The notes under the pieces were generated by a model, which was not told the DNA's origin, ran no database searches, and worked only from the letters and a program-made list of their open reading frames with translations. A stretch of DNA of 58,181 nucleotides, taken from assembly GCA_002686195.1 (NCBI GenBank), contig NZAS01000138.1, forward strand, positions 1 through 58,181. The letters are read 5' to 3'. Shown piece by piece: positions 1 through 7,936 of this stretch. The position numbers were made by a program, and so were the translations under genes. Source of the DNA: Candidatus Pacearchaeota archaeon (GTDB lineage: Archaea; Nanoarchaeota; Nanoarchaeia; Pacearchaeales; GW2011-AR1). How positions within the stretch are numbered: the stretch's first letter is position 1; each line of letters begins with the position of its first letter.

Positions 1-149
1 GCACCTGTAACTCAGCCTGGATAGAGTGCTTCCCTCCTAAGCAAACCTTTCTTACAAAGAAAGGTTCCGCTGGCTCCAAAGAAGTAATGGAGTCCCTGCG
101 GGGCATTGGAGGAAGGAAGAAGTCGGGGGTTCGAATCCTCCCAGGTGCA
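1..149 (+). tRNA. tRNA-Arg(CCT), intron-containing
   Basis: The acceptor stem GCACCTG (1-7) pairs with CAGGTGC (142-148), with discriminator A at 149. The D stem is ACTC/GAGT (10-13 and 24-27). The anticodon stem CTTCC (29-33) pairs with GGAAG (115-119), and the T arm GGGGG-TTCGAAT-CCTCC spans 125-141. The anticodon at 36-38 reads CCT, for AGG codons, which suit this AT-rich genome's Arg usage. The anticodon loop is split by an intron after position 37, the canonical archaeal 37/38 site cut by the splicing endonuclease. CCA is not encoded. The window begins exactly at base 1 of the tRNA, so its promoter is outside. Confidence 0.93.
40..113 (+). other. tRNA-Arg intron (about 74 nt)
   Basis: This sequence separates anticodon-loop base 37 (A39) from base 38 (A114). 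It carries a perfect 8-bp hairpin, AACCTTTC paired with GAAAGGTT around the loop TTACAAA, and a second imperfect stem of the GGCTCC/GGAGTC kind. CTCCT before the 5' junction and GGAGG before the 3' junction can pair, as expected for the bulge-helix-bulge region. The exact splice bases could shift by one or two nucleotides. The string AAGGTTCCGC also occurs downstream of tRNA-Gly (about 289-305). Confidence 0.8.
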
Positions 150-200
150 TTCCCTTATAGATAAGTTTTTAACTCTATTTTTAGATACTTATATTATTAT

Positions 201-271
201 GCGTGGGTAGTTCAGTGGCAGAATCACTGCCTTCCAAGCAGTTGACCCGGGTTCGAATCCCGGCCCGCGCA
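201..271 (+). tRNA. tRNA-Gly(TCC)
   Basis: The acceptor stem GCGTGGG pairs with CCCGCGC (one G-U pair) and the discriminator is A271. The anticodon stem ACTGC/GCAGT encloses the loop CTTCCAA, giving anticodon TCC. The T arm contains GTTCGAATC. There is no intron and no encoded CCA. An AT-rich stretch, ATACTTATATTATTAT, lies just upstream and can serve as the promoter region. Confidence 0.95.
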
Positions 272-444
272 TAGGATTCGAAGTGCTCGCAGAACAAGGT
301 TCCGCGGCAGCTTCAACACTCACGTGTTGAACCAATCCCGGCCCGCGCATCTCTGCTCACCGTAGGGAGTCCTCGAGCAAGAGTGAGTCAGAGACGGAAT
401 CGGACAAGCGCATAAGTTTTTAAATAAAGAGAATAAGAAAGATA
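272..444 (+). other. Structured non-coding stretch between tRNA-Gly and secF
   Basis: No convincing ORF is present. It contains a perfect hairpin, TTCAACAC-TCAC-GTGTTGAA (312-331), a 17-nt copy of the tRNA-Gly 3' end (334-350), and a larger stem where TCTCTG-CTCAC (351-361) pairs with GTGAG-T-CAGAGA near 382-393 with one bulged T. A TATA-like TTTTTAAATAAA lies at about 416-427 and probably drives secF. It may be a tRNA-derived remnant, a small RNA, or one of the hairpin elements seen elsewhere in the window. Confidence 0.5.
334..350 (+). repeat. 17-nt direct repeat of tRNA-Gly 3' end
   Basis: AATCCCGGCCCGCGCAT is identical to positions 256-272, which cover the T-arm/acceptor 3' end of tRNA-Gly plus one base. 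Such tRNA 3'-end copies are typical attL/attR footprints of tRNA-targeting integrases, but only 61 bp separate the two copies and no integrase is nearby. Confidence 0.7.
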
Positions 445-1362
445 ATGGAAGAAGGAGAAGAACAAGAAAATCCTGAGGAACAGAAAAAGGATTTTGGCAA
501 ATGGTATGATAAGAATTACAAGTTATTGTTATTGATTCCTTTGATTTTACTTGTGTTGAGTGTTGGGTATTTGTTTTATTTTCAAAGCCAGAATGGGGAT
601 ATAATTCACAAAGATGTGACTTTGACTGGAGGGACGACTATAACTGTTTTTGATTCTGGTATTGATATTGAAGATTTGAAGACTAATCTTGGGAGTGAGT
701 TTGATGATTTAGTCGTGAGAGGGATTTCTGATTTGAGAAGTGGGAAACAGAAAGGAGTTATTGTGGAAACAAAGGCAGAGGTGGCTGTGATAAGAGATGC
801 TTTAGAAAATTATTTGGGATACGAACTTGTCCAGGAGAATTCTAGTATTGAATTTACAGGAAGTACGTTGAGCGAAGGGTTTTACAAGCAGTTGAGATTT
901 GCGATTATTTTGGCTTTTGTTTTTATGGCTGTTGTTGTTTTCTTAATTTTTAGGACTTTTGTTCCAAGCCTTGCTGTGATATTGAGTGCATTTGCTGATA
1001 TTGTTATGACTGTGGCTGTTGTTGATTTGTTTGGGATGGATCTATCTATTGCGGGAGTTATTGCTTTCTTGATGTTAATAGGTTATAGTGTTGATACTGA
1101 TATTTTGTTGACAACCCGATTGTTGAAGAGACATGAGGGTAGCGTTAATTCTAGGATTTATGATGCTTTTAAGACTGGGACGACAATGACTTTGACTTCT
1201 ATTGCTGCAGTTGCGGTTGCTTTGTTTATAATTTACAGTTTCTCAGATACCTTGAGGCAGATATTTACTATTTTGTTGATAGGTCTTGGATTTGACTTGG
1301 TTAATACTTGGTTTGCGAATGCTGGGATATTAAAGTGGTATGTTGAACGGAGGCACGCGTGA
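445..1362 (+). CDS. secF: Protein translocase subunit SecF (archaeal)
   Basis: This is an RND-type membrane subunit that, with SecD, assists protein export at SecYEG. The 305-residue protein has a charged cytoplasmic N-terminus, TM1 at about residues 27-46, an extracytoplasmic P1-like domain with the motif TGGTTITV (61-68), and a block of hydrophobic segments from about residue 150. The conserved SecF signature is visible as GYSVDTDILLTTR (213-225). Length and topology are normal for archaeal SecF. It overlaps secD by 4 bp (GTGA), so the two are translationally coupled, in the archaeal order F then D. The ATG lies about 25 bp after a TATA-like element. Confidence 0.93.
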   Translation: MEEGEEQENPEEQKKDFGKWYDKNYKLLLLIPLILLVLSVGYLFYFQSQNGDIIHKDVTLTGGTTITVFDSGIDIEDLKTNLGSEFDDLVVRGISDLRSGKQKGVIVETKAEVAVIRDALENYLGYELVQENSSIEFTGSTLSEGFYKQLRFAIILAFVFMAVVVFLIFRTFVPSLAVILSAFADIVMTVAVVDLFGMDLSIAGVIAFLMLIGYSVDTDILLTTRLLKRHEGSVNSRIYDAFKTGTTMTLTSIAAVAVALFIIYSFSDTLRQIFTILLIGLGFDLVNTWFANAGILKWYVERRHA

Positions 1363-2870
1363 AATTTAAACTTGGCATTAGACTTTGGATTTTAATTATT
1401 GCTTTAGTCTTGGCTCTTTTGGCGATTAGTCCTAGCTTTGATAAAGGTATTGAAGTCAAAAGTGTTGAAGTTGATTCTGAGATTTATGATGCTGGACTTA
1501 GGGCTGGAGAGAAGATTGTTTCGGTGAATGGACAAGAGATTAAGACGGTTGAAGATTATGGGAGAGTTGTTAGTGAGGTTTTCGATGGGACTGAGAAGAG
1601 AATTGATGTTGAAACAGAAGACAATAGTTATACTATTTTGACAAATGAAACCTTAGAAATAACTGTTGAGAAACTGGCTAGAAGCAATATTAAGACAGGG
1701 CTTGATTTGAGGGGTGGGGCAAGGGCATTGGTGAAAGCAGAAGATATTGAGATCAATGATGCCCAGTTGGCGGATTTGGTTACTATTAGTAGGAATAGGT
1801 TTAATGTTTATGGATTGAGTGATGTTAATATTAAGGGTATTTCTGATTTGGAAGGGAATAAATTTATGTTGGTTGAGATTGGTGGGGCGACGCCTGATGA
1901 TTTGGAGACTTTGATTGGACAGCAAGGAAAGTTTGAGGCAAAGATTGGGAACGAGACAGTTTTCGTTGGTGGGGAGAGAGATGTTAGAGATGTTTGTAGA
2001 AATGACGCTACTTGCGCATCGATTCAGAGCTGTAATGGAGACAGTGTTAATGGGTACTTCTGTAATTATGCATTTACTATTTATTTGAGTCCTGAGGCTG
2101 CTGAGAGGCATGCTGAGATGACTGAGGCATTGGACTTGGATGATTCAGGGCAGTATTTGGATGAGAGCCTTTATCTTTTTGTTGATGATGTGGAAGTTGA
2201 ATCTTTGTTGATAAGCGCAAACTTGCAAGGACAGGTTACTACTGAGATTTCTATTCAAGGAAGTGGACAAGGAGTGACTGAAGAGGAAGCTGTGGAGGAT
2301 GCAAGGGCGAGTATGACAAATTTACAGACGATTTTGATTACAGGGAGTTTGCCTTATAAGCTTGAGGTTGTTAAGCTGGATACTATCTCTCCGGTTTTAG
2401 GAGGTGATTTTGTCTATTTGATTTTGTTAGCAGGAAGTGGAGCGATTGTTTTGGTTTCTATAATTGTATTCTTTAGATATAGGAAATTTAAAGCTTCTTT
2501 GGCTTTGCTTTTTACTTCTTTCTCTGAATTGTTTATTATTTTAGGAGTGGCTGCTTTGATTGGATGGAACTTGGATTTGCCGTCGATAGCTGGTATCTTG
2601 GCTACGATTGGTACTGGAGTTGACCAGCAAATAGTTATCTTAGATGAGGCTGGGAAGAATAGGCATTTGGGCATTAAGGAGAGAATGAAGAGGGCTTTGT
2701 TTGTTATTGTGACTGCTTATCTTACTTCTGTTGTCGCGCTTTTGCCTTTGTATTGGGCAGGAGCAGGATTGTTCAAGGGATTTGCATTTACTACAATAAT
2801 TGGTATTACTGCAGGAGTTTTGATTACAAGGCCTGCGTTTGCTGATATCATTAGGAAGATTGAAGGATAA
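1359..2870 (+). CDS. secD: Protein translocase subunit SecD with PDZ-like domain
   Basis: This is the partner of SecF in protein export. It starts at GTG overlapping the secF stop. The 503-residue protein has TM1 at about residues 8-24, then a PDZ-like segment at about 30-100 (the carboxylate-loop-like DAGLRAGEKIVSVNGQEI), then the SecD signature TGLDLRGG (113-120) and the large P1 head. Five TM segments fill the last 160 residues, with TIGTGVDQQIVILDE as the SecD TM4 signature. The head has an insert with four cysteines near residues 208-230 that could form disulfides outside the cell. The PDZ-like domain between TM1 and P1 is extra relative to bacterial SecD. Confidence 0.92.
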   Translation: MKFKLGIRLWILIIALVLALLAISPSFDKGIEVKSVEVDSEIYDAGLRAGEKIVSVNGQEIKTVEDYGRVVSEVFDGTEKRIDVETEDNSYTILTNETLEITVEKLARSNIKTGLDLRGGARALVKAEDIEINDAQLADLVTISRNRFNVYGLSDVNIKGISDLEGNKFMLVEIGGATPDDLETLIGQQGKFEAKIGNETVFVGGERDVRDVCRNDATCASIQSCNGDSVNGYFCNYAFTIYLSPEAAERHAEMTEALDLDDSGQYLDESLYLFVDDVEVESLLISANLQGQVTTEISIQGSGQGVTEEEAVEDARASMTNLQTILITGSLPYKLEVVKLDTISPVLGGDFVYLILLAGSGAIVLVSIIVFFRYRKFKASLALLFTSFSELFIILGVAALIGWNLDLPSIAGILATIGTGVDQQIVILDEAGKNRHLGIKERMKRALFVIVTAYLTSVVALLPLYWAGAGLFKGFAFTTIIGITAGVLITRPAFADIIRKIEG

Positions 2871-2912
2871 ATTTAAAAGGACTTTAAATTATTAAAGAGG
2901 AAGAGGATTAAA

Positions 2913-3353
2913 ATGTTACCGAGATGGCATCTTTTGTTGGGGGCTGTTTTTACAGGGGTGATTTGGGTTTTCGCTAGGGAAACACAGATGTGGTATTTAC
3001 TTCTTGTTTTTTTATCTAGTGTTATCTTTATTGATCTTGATCATTATATGGATTCTGTTATAAAAAATAAAAGTTTGAGAATGAGCACATTCAATAAGTA
3101 TCATGATAAACTGAGGAAAGTTGAAGAAGAGGATATTAGGAAGGGAATAAGGAGAAGGGGGCCATTTCATATTTTCCATACTATTGAGTTTCATGTTCTA
3201 ATTGGATTACTTGGGTTTATTTGGATTGGATTTTTCTATGTTTTTATTGGAATGGTTTTCCATTCTTTGACAGATATTTTTGATATGGCAAGTAAAGGGA
3301 GATTTCATAGAAGGGAGTTTTTCTTTTTCAACTGGTTAAGGAATAAATTGTAA
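2913..3353 (+). CDS. Small membrane protein, DUF457/YdjM-like
   Basis: The 146-residue protein has three to four hydrophobic segments and His/Asp motifs: DLDHYMD near residue 42, HIFHTIEFH near 86, and FHSLTDIFDM near 117. This DxDH plus H..H pattern recalls membrane-bound metal-dependent hydrolases of the DUF457/YdjM type, but the match is by motif only. The gene sits 42 bp after secD with its own AT-rich upstream region (TTTAAATTATTAAAG). Its substrate is unknown. The protein ends in a basic tail. Confidence 0.6.
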   Translation: MLPRWHLLLGAVFTGVIWVFARETQMWYLLLVFLSSVIFIDLDHYMDSVIKNKSLRMSTFNKYHDKLRKVEEEDIRKGIRRRGPFHIFHTIEFHVLIGLLGFIWIGFFYVFIGMVFHSLTDIFDMASKGRFHRREFFFFNWLRNKL

Positions 3354-3406
3354 AGTGTATGATTGACTAAAGAAATCTTTTTAAAGTACTTATGCGCTTG
3401 TCTCTT

Positions 3407-3877
3407 ATGACTGAAGAAGAGAGGCAGGAGAAACTTATTCAAGGCGCTGACCCTTATGAAGATGATAGAGGGAAGATAGACAACTATCATTTGCCAGAAG
3501 AGATTAATCTGATTGGGATGATCACCTCTAAGAAGGGCACAATGAGAGCAAATCATTATCACCCAGTGCAGGAGCAAAAAGCTTTGCTTGTTTCTGGGAA
3601 GTTTATCAGTGTTTGCAAAGATCTTGGAAAAGGTTTTGACGGAACTAATGAAGCTGATTTTCCTATTCAAGTTAAGATTGTGAAGGCGGGGGATTTATCG
3701 ATAATTCCACCGAACATTGCGCATACAATGATTTTTTTAGAAGATTCTGCATTTTTGAATCTTGTTAGAGGAGATAGAGACCATGATAAATTCGGGGAAC
3801 ACACAATTAAGTATGATTTGGTAAAAGAAGAAGAGGTGGAGAAATACGTTACTCAATATGGTAATTCAGAGACATAA
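3407..3877 (+). CDS. Cupin, sugar epimerase/isomerase-like
   Basis: The 156-residue protein has a single cupin domain. Visible signatures are the early DDRGKIDNYH, the metal-site-like NHYHPVQEQ, and PPNIAHTM near the end of the barrel. These resemble dTDP-4-dehydrorhamnose 3,5-epimerase and WxcM/FdtA-type 3,4-ketoisomerase cupins of deoxysugar pathways. An upstream ATG at 3392 is in frame, but the TATA-like TTTTTAAA at 3378-3385 places the transcript start near 3407, so I chose that ATG. It overlaps the following fusion gene by 20 bp, so both are probably made together to build one modified sugar. Confidence 0.7.
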   Translation: MTEEERQEKLIQGADPYEDDRGKIDNYHLPEEINLIGMITSKKGTMRANHYHPVQEQKALLVSGKFISVCKDLGKGFDGTNEADFPIQVKIVKAGDLSIIPPNIAHTMIFLEDSAFLNLVRGDRDHDKFGEHTIKYDLVKEEEVEKYVTQYGNSET

Positions 3878-6167
3878 AATTATAGAAGAGGACCTTAAAA
3901 CTATTGTCCAAGACTTGGGAGATTTAGCATTGCAGTTTGGTGGGAAGAGAGTTCTTATTACTGGGGGTGCGGGTTTTCTTGGGAAGTATTTAGTTAGTAC
4001 CTTAAATTATCTTAATGAGAATGTTTTAGAAAATCCTTGTGAGATTATAATTTTGGATAATTTCATAACTGGGCTTAAGGGCACTGTTGAAGAAGGGAAG
4101 AATGTGAAGATTATTGAACAAGATATTTCAAAGCCTTTTGAGATTGAGGGGGAGATAGATTACATTCTGCATGCTGCTAGTATTGCTGCGCCCGTTTTTT
4201 ATAATAAATATAGGTTGGAAACAATTGATGTTGGATTTTTAGGAACGAAGAATATGTTGGAGATGGCTAGAAAGAAAAATGTTAAGAGCTTTTTGTTTTT
4301 TAGTACGAGTGAGATTTATGGGAATCCAGATCCAAAGTTTGTGCCAACTCCAGAAACTTATTTTGGAAATGTGTCTTGTACAGGGCCAAGGGCTTCTTAT
4401 GATGAGCCGAAAAGGATTGGCGAAACATTGTGTATGACTTATGGGGATATGTATAATCTTCCTGTAAAAATTGTTAGACCATTTAATGTTTATGGGCCTG
4501 GAATGAGATTGGATGACGGAAGAGGTGCTATTAATTTTGTTATTTCTGCTTTGAAAGGGGAGAAGATTCCTGTTTATGGTGATGGGAGGAATACAAGGAC
4601 TTGGACTTATATTACCGACGGTATCGAGGGCTTTTTCAAAGTTTTGTTGTCTGATCATAATAAAGAAATGTTTAATGTCGGGAGCGATGAGCAAGAAATA
4701 GAGATGAGGCATCTTGCACAAATTGTTGCTGGACTTGTTGAAGGGGGAGATGTTGAAATTCATAATGTTGAGGGTCCAACGGAAGCTTATACTAAGGCCG
4801 ATGTGAGCAGAAGATGCCCTGATTTGACTAAAATTAGAACAATGGTTGGTTTCAATCCAAAAGTTAATCTTGTGACTGGCTTGAAGAGATTTATAGAATG
4901 GGCGAGAGATGCGATAAAAGAAGAAGATAGTAGGTCTGGACTTCAGAGCAAGTGCAGAATTTGTGAGAATGCTGATTTGAAGAGCGTTATTTCCTTGGGA
5001 GAAAGTCCGTTGGCAAATAATTTGCTTTCAGAAGGTGAGCTGGACAAGAAAGAAGAAATGTATCCTTTGGAAATGATGTATTGCAATAATTGTCATTTAT
5101 GTCAATTGTCTTATGTTGTTCCTCCTGAGAAAATGTTTTCAAATTATCTTTATGTTACATCTACGACTGAGACTTTTAAGAAGCACTTTGAAGAGATGGC
5201 TGAAGAAATAAAGAATGAGTTTGCTTTGACGGAGAATGATTTGGTTGTTGATGTTGGGAGCAATGATGGGCTTTTGTTAAGGAAATTTAAGGATAGGGGA
5301 ATGAGGGTTGTTGGTGTTGAGCCTGCTAAGAATATCTGTGAAATTGCTAGAAAGGATGGGGTAGATACATTGGAAGGATATTTTGATGAGGATATCGTTG
5401 ATGATATTGTTAAGATGAAAGGAAAGGCAAAAATTGTAGCTGCAAATAATGTTTTTGCGCACGTTGGAAATATAAAGGGTCTGACAAGGAATGTGAATAA
5501 TGTTTTGGCAGATGATGGCGTGTTTGTTGTAGAGGTTCAGTATTTGTTAGACACTGTTCGGAAGCTGACTTTTGATAATATTTATCATGAGCATGTTTCT
5601 TATTTTACAGTCACCTCATTGAATGAATTTTTCAAGAGAAATGGGATGGATATTTTTAAGGTACAGCACAGGGAGAGTCATGGAGGTTCTTTGAGGGTTT
5701 TTGTTCAGAAGCAGGGTGGGCGGAGGCTGAAAGATTTTAGTGTGAGTGAATTTTTAGAACAAGAGAAGGCTTTTGGTTTGAATAAGTTTGAGACTTATCA
5801 GAATTTTTCTGGAAATATTAATTCTGTTAAGGAGAAAATAAGAGAGTTTACGATTAGGGCTAAAAGTGAGGGCAAGAAGATTGTTGGCTATGGGGCGCCT
5901 GCTAAGGCAACGACTTTGTTGAATTTTTATGGGATAAATAAAGAGCATATTGATTATATTGTTGAGGACAATCCGTTGAAGCAGGGAAAGATAGTTCCGG
6001 GAGTTAGGATCCCTATTAAGGCTAAGGAAAGTTTGGATTTGGCTTTGCCAGATTATATTTATGTCTTGGCTTGGAATTTTGCAGATGAGATCTTGAGGAA
6101 TAATCAAATATATCAAGAAAGGGGAGCGAAGTTTGTTGTGCCTTCTCCTGAATTGAGAGTTCTATGA
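3858..6167 (+). CDS. Fusion: NAD-dependent sugar epimerase/dehydratase + sugar C-methyltransferase
   Basis: The 769-residue protein has two complete enzymes in one frame. Residues 30-350 are an extended SDR nucleotide-sugar epimerase/dehydratase: GGAGFLG (36-42), the YDEPK catalytic Tyr/Lys (181-185), and RPFNVYGPG, most like the UDP-glucuronate decarboxylase/dTDP-glucose dehydratase group. Residues 365-769 match TylC3/TcaB9-type C-methyltransferases: zinc cysteines C366, C369, C409 and C412, the SAM motif VVDVGSNDG (463-471), the YHEHVSYF block and GYGAPAKA near 680. These enzymes methylate a keto-sugar carbon. The fusion implies that oxidation or dehydration feeds methylation directly. It overlaps the upstream cupin gene and has an ATGA overlap with the next gene. 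I see no frameshift at the junction. Confidence 0.85.
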   Translation: MVIQRHKIIEEDLKTIVQDLGDLALQFGGKRVLITGGAGFLGKYLVSTLNYLNENVLENPCEIIILDNFITGLKGTVEEGKNVKIIEQDISKPFEIEGEIDYILHAASIAAPVFYNKYRLETIDVGFLGTKNMLEMARKKNVKSFLFFSTSEIYGNPDPKFVPTPETYFGNVSCTGPRASYDEPKRIGETLCMTYGDMYNLPVKIVRPFNVYGPGMRLDDGRGAINFVISALKGEKIPVYGDGRNTRTWTYITDGIEGFFKVLLSDHNKEMFNVGSDEQEIEMRHLAQIVAGLVEGGDVEIHNVEGPTEAYTKADVSRRCPDLTKIRTMVGFNPKVNLVTGLKRFIEWARDAIKEEDSRSGLQSKCRICENADLKSVISLGESPLANNLLSEGELDKKEEMYPLEMMYCNNCHLCQLSYVVPPEKMFSNYLYVTSTTETFKKHFEEMAEEIKNEFALTENDLVVDVGSNDGLLLRKFKDRGMRVVGVEPAKNICEIARKDGVDTLEGYFDEDIVDDIVKMKGKAKIVAANNVFAHVGNIKGLTRNVNNVLADDGVFVVEVQYLLDTVRKLTFDNIYHEHVSYFTVTSLNEFFKRNGMDIFKVQHRESHGGSLRVFVQKQGGRRLKDFSVSEFLEQEKAFGLNKFETYQNFSGNINSVKEKIREFTIRAKSEGKKIVGYGAPAKATTLLNFYGINKEHIDYIVEDNPLKQGKIVPGVRIPIKAKESLDLALPDYIYVLAWNFADEILRNNQIYQERGAKFVVPSPELRVL

Positions 6168-7060
6168 TGAGGGTTGCGATTCTTGGTGTTGGTAGTATTG
6201 GGAAGTTTCATGCTCGTGAGTTTAGAGATGCGGGGGCCGAGGTGGTTGCGATTTTAGAGGGCTCTGAAGAGGATGCGAAACAGAGGGCTGATATGTTGAA
6301 AGAGGAGTTTGAGATTGAAGCTAAAGTTTATTGGGATTTGGATTCTCTTCTTGAGAAGGAAGAGCTTGATGCTGTGAGTGTTTGTACTCCTTGGAAATTG
6401 CATTCTGAACAGGTTGAAAAATGTTTGAATAAAGGGTTGCATGTTTTTTGTGAAAAGCCATTTGTCTTTGATTCTAAAGATGGGAACTTTGAAACTGCTG
6501 AGAGGTTAGTTAAACTTGCTGAAGAAAAGAATTTGAAATTGGCTGTTAATACTCAATGGCTTAGTGTTGTTCCTTTGATAAAAAGTACTGAAGAGCTTGA
6601 GGAATTTTCAATGTATATGGAGCCTCCTGAAAGGTATTTTAGTGATATGATGGTTGATGTTGTTCCCCATATGAATAGTTTGCTTATTGCTCTTGGCGGG
6701 GATGGGAAAATTGAGAATATTAGGTTTGGAGAGATTGACCAGGGACTGAAAATTTTATTTGATTATGTTTATGATGGTAAGACGTGCAAAGCTGAGTATG
6801 TTTTTGCTGCGAAAGACACTCGGCCTCGGAGATTTGAGTTTTCTGTTAATGGAAAGAAATATGTAAGGGAAGTTGATGAAGATTATAAGCAAGATCTTGT
6901 TTGTGGGGAAGAGAGAATTGCGATTGAAGATCCGTTGAAAGTTTCTGTTGAAAGATTTGTCGAGGCTGTTAATGGAGAAGGCAAAGTCTTAACTAGTTGG
7001 GATGAGATTCTTAAGAATATTGAACTTCAAGATTTCATTGTTGGGAGTTATAAAAATTAA
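6164..7060 (+). CDS. Gfo/Idh/MocA family oxidoreductase
   Basis: This is a 298-residue NAD(P)-dependent sugar oxidoreductase. The N-terminal Rossmann fold starts with GVGSIGKFHA, and the family hallmark EKP appears as CEKPF near residue 95. The C-terminal half is the mixed-sheet substrate domain, somewhat short for the family. It is translationally coupled (ATGA) to the epimerase/C-methyltransferase fusion, so it probably oxidises or reduces the same nucleotide sugar, for example as a 3-ketoreductase. The exact substrate cannot be read from sequence. It converges with the next gene, with a 4-bp overlap of stop regions. Confidence 0.85.
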   Translation: MMRVAILGVGSIGKFHAREFRDAGAEVVAILEGSEEDAKQRADMLKEEFEIEAKVYWDLDSLLEKEELDAVSVCTPWKLHSEQVEKCLNKGLHVFCEKPFVFDSKDGNFETAERLVKLAEEKNLKLAVNTQWLSVVPLIKSTEELEEFSMYMEPPERYFSDMMVDVVPHMNSLLIALGGDGKIENIRFGEIDQGLKILFDYVYDGKTCKAEYVFAAKDTRPRRFEFSVNGKKYVREVDEDYKQDLVCGEERIAIEDPLKVSVERFVEAVNGEGKVLTSWDEILKNIELQDFIVGSYKN

Positions 7061-7761
7061 TTGTACTTTCCTCTTAAATCATTTAGTCTTACCATTAATA
7101 ATTCTTTTAGGGCCTTTGTATACCATGACGGTTTAGCGGTACCCCCTGGTTTGTGAGCCCATTTTATTGGGAGTTCTTTTATTTTTAGATTGAATTTTTC
7201 TGCGAGGAAGATGACCTCGAAATCAGATGCCATGCCGTTGCTGGTTTGTCTTTGGAAAATAATGTCCTTTGCTTTTTTGTTATATGCCTTAAAGCCTCCT
7301 AAAAGATCTTTGACTTTGCTTCTTATTATTAAACTGATGAGCTTGTGCCCTAAAAAACCGACAGATCTTCTTAATGGCTTTTCTGGGACTGTGATTGAGC
7401 CTTTGACAAGAGTTCTTGAACCGATAACTAAGTCGTGGTCTTTAAAATATGGAAGAAAAGTGTCGAGTTCGTTAATGTCTGCTGAAGCGTCTGCGTCCAT
7501 GAAGAGGGTTATTTCTCCGTCGCTGGCAAGCATTCCTCTTTTTATTGCGTATCCTTTTCCCATGTTTTTTCCGTAAGAAACTATTTTTATTTTAGAATCA
7601 AGGGATTTTGCTACTTCAACTGTTTTGTCTGTACAGCCATCGTCTACTAAGATTATTTCAAAGGCGTGGGGCTTAGTTTTAGTATAATCTTGGATTTGTT
7701 TTAGAGTATTGGCAATCCTAAGTTCTTCGTTGTAGCAGGGGAGGACGATTGAAATTTTCAT
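7057..7761 (-). CDS. GT2 family glycosyltransferase, dolichyl-phosphate glucosyltransferase-like
   Basis: The 234-residue GT-A fold protein starts at MKISIVLPCYNEE. It has VDDGCTDKT for nucleotide binding and MDADAS as the metal-binding DxD, then GGFKAY and a C-terminal basic region. There is no clear membrane segment. It resembles Alg5/DPG-synthase enzymes that charge a polyprenyl phosphate with one sugar at the inner face of the membrane. The frame stays open upstream to 7950, but that extension runs through hairpin DNA and lacks family features, so the start is set at the ATG complementary to 7759-7761. Confidence 0.85.
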   Translation of the reverse strand: MKISIVLPCYNEELRIANTLKQIQDYTKTKPHAFEIILVDDGCTDKTVEVAKSLDSKIKIVSYGKNMGKGYAIKRGMLASDGEITLFMDADASADINELDTFLPYFKDHDLVIGSRTLVKGSITVPEKPLRRSVGFLGHKLISLIIRSKVKDLLGGFKAYNKKAKDIIFQRQTSNGMASDFEVIFLAEKFNLKIKELPIKWAHKPGGTAKPSWYTKALKELLMVRLNDLRGKYN

Positions 7762-7784
7762 AGGTTTTGTTTGTTTTAGAGGTA

Positions 7785-7890
7785 TAAAAAGATTTCCAAG
7801 GAAATCTTTAACTCTCGCTTGAAGTATAAAGCTTAGAGATTGAGAATCTCTAATCCATTCAACTCTTACGAGTTGAAGTCTTCGAGTGAA
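7785..7890. repeat. Triple-hairpin intergenic element
   Basis: Three perfect hairpins lie in a row between divergent genes: AAAGATTTCC-AA-GGAAATCTTT (7788-7809), TAGAGATT-GAG-AATCTCTA (7834-7852) and TTCAACTC-TTAC-GAGTTGAA (7858-7877). The strings AAATCTTTAAC and CCATTCAACT recur in the hairpin region at 56755-56852, and the third hairpin resembles 312-331. It may be a transcribed structured element or a small non-coding mobile repeat. Confidence 0.65.
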
Positions 7891-7905
7891 AACCTTCTTA
7901 AAAAG

Positions 7906-7916
7906 ATATATAAAAG
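7906..7916 (+). promoter_or_regulatory. TATA box for the GT-C gene
   Basis: ATATATAAAAG lies about 25 bp upstream of the ATG at 7937, the usual archaeal spacing for a leaderless mRNA. It decides in favour of that ATG over the in-frame GTG at 7886, which would lie upstream of the promoter. Confidence 0.6.
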
Positions 7917-7936
7917 CCTTATATATAATAGGACGC

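Noticed and set aside
4239..4763. Open frame of 174 codons on the minus strand
   Set aside because: It is antisense to the epimerase half of the fusion gene and shows only shadow composition (Ile/Asn/Ser/His).
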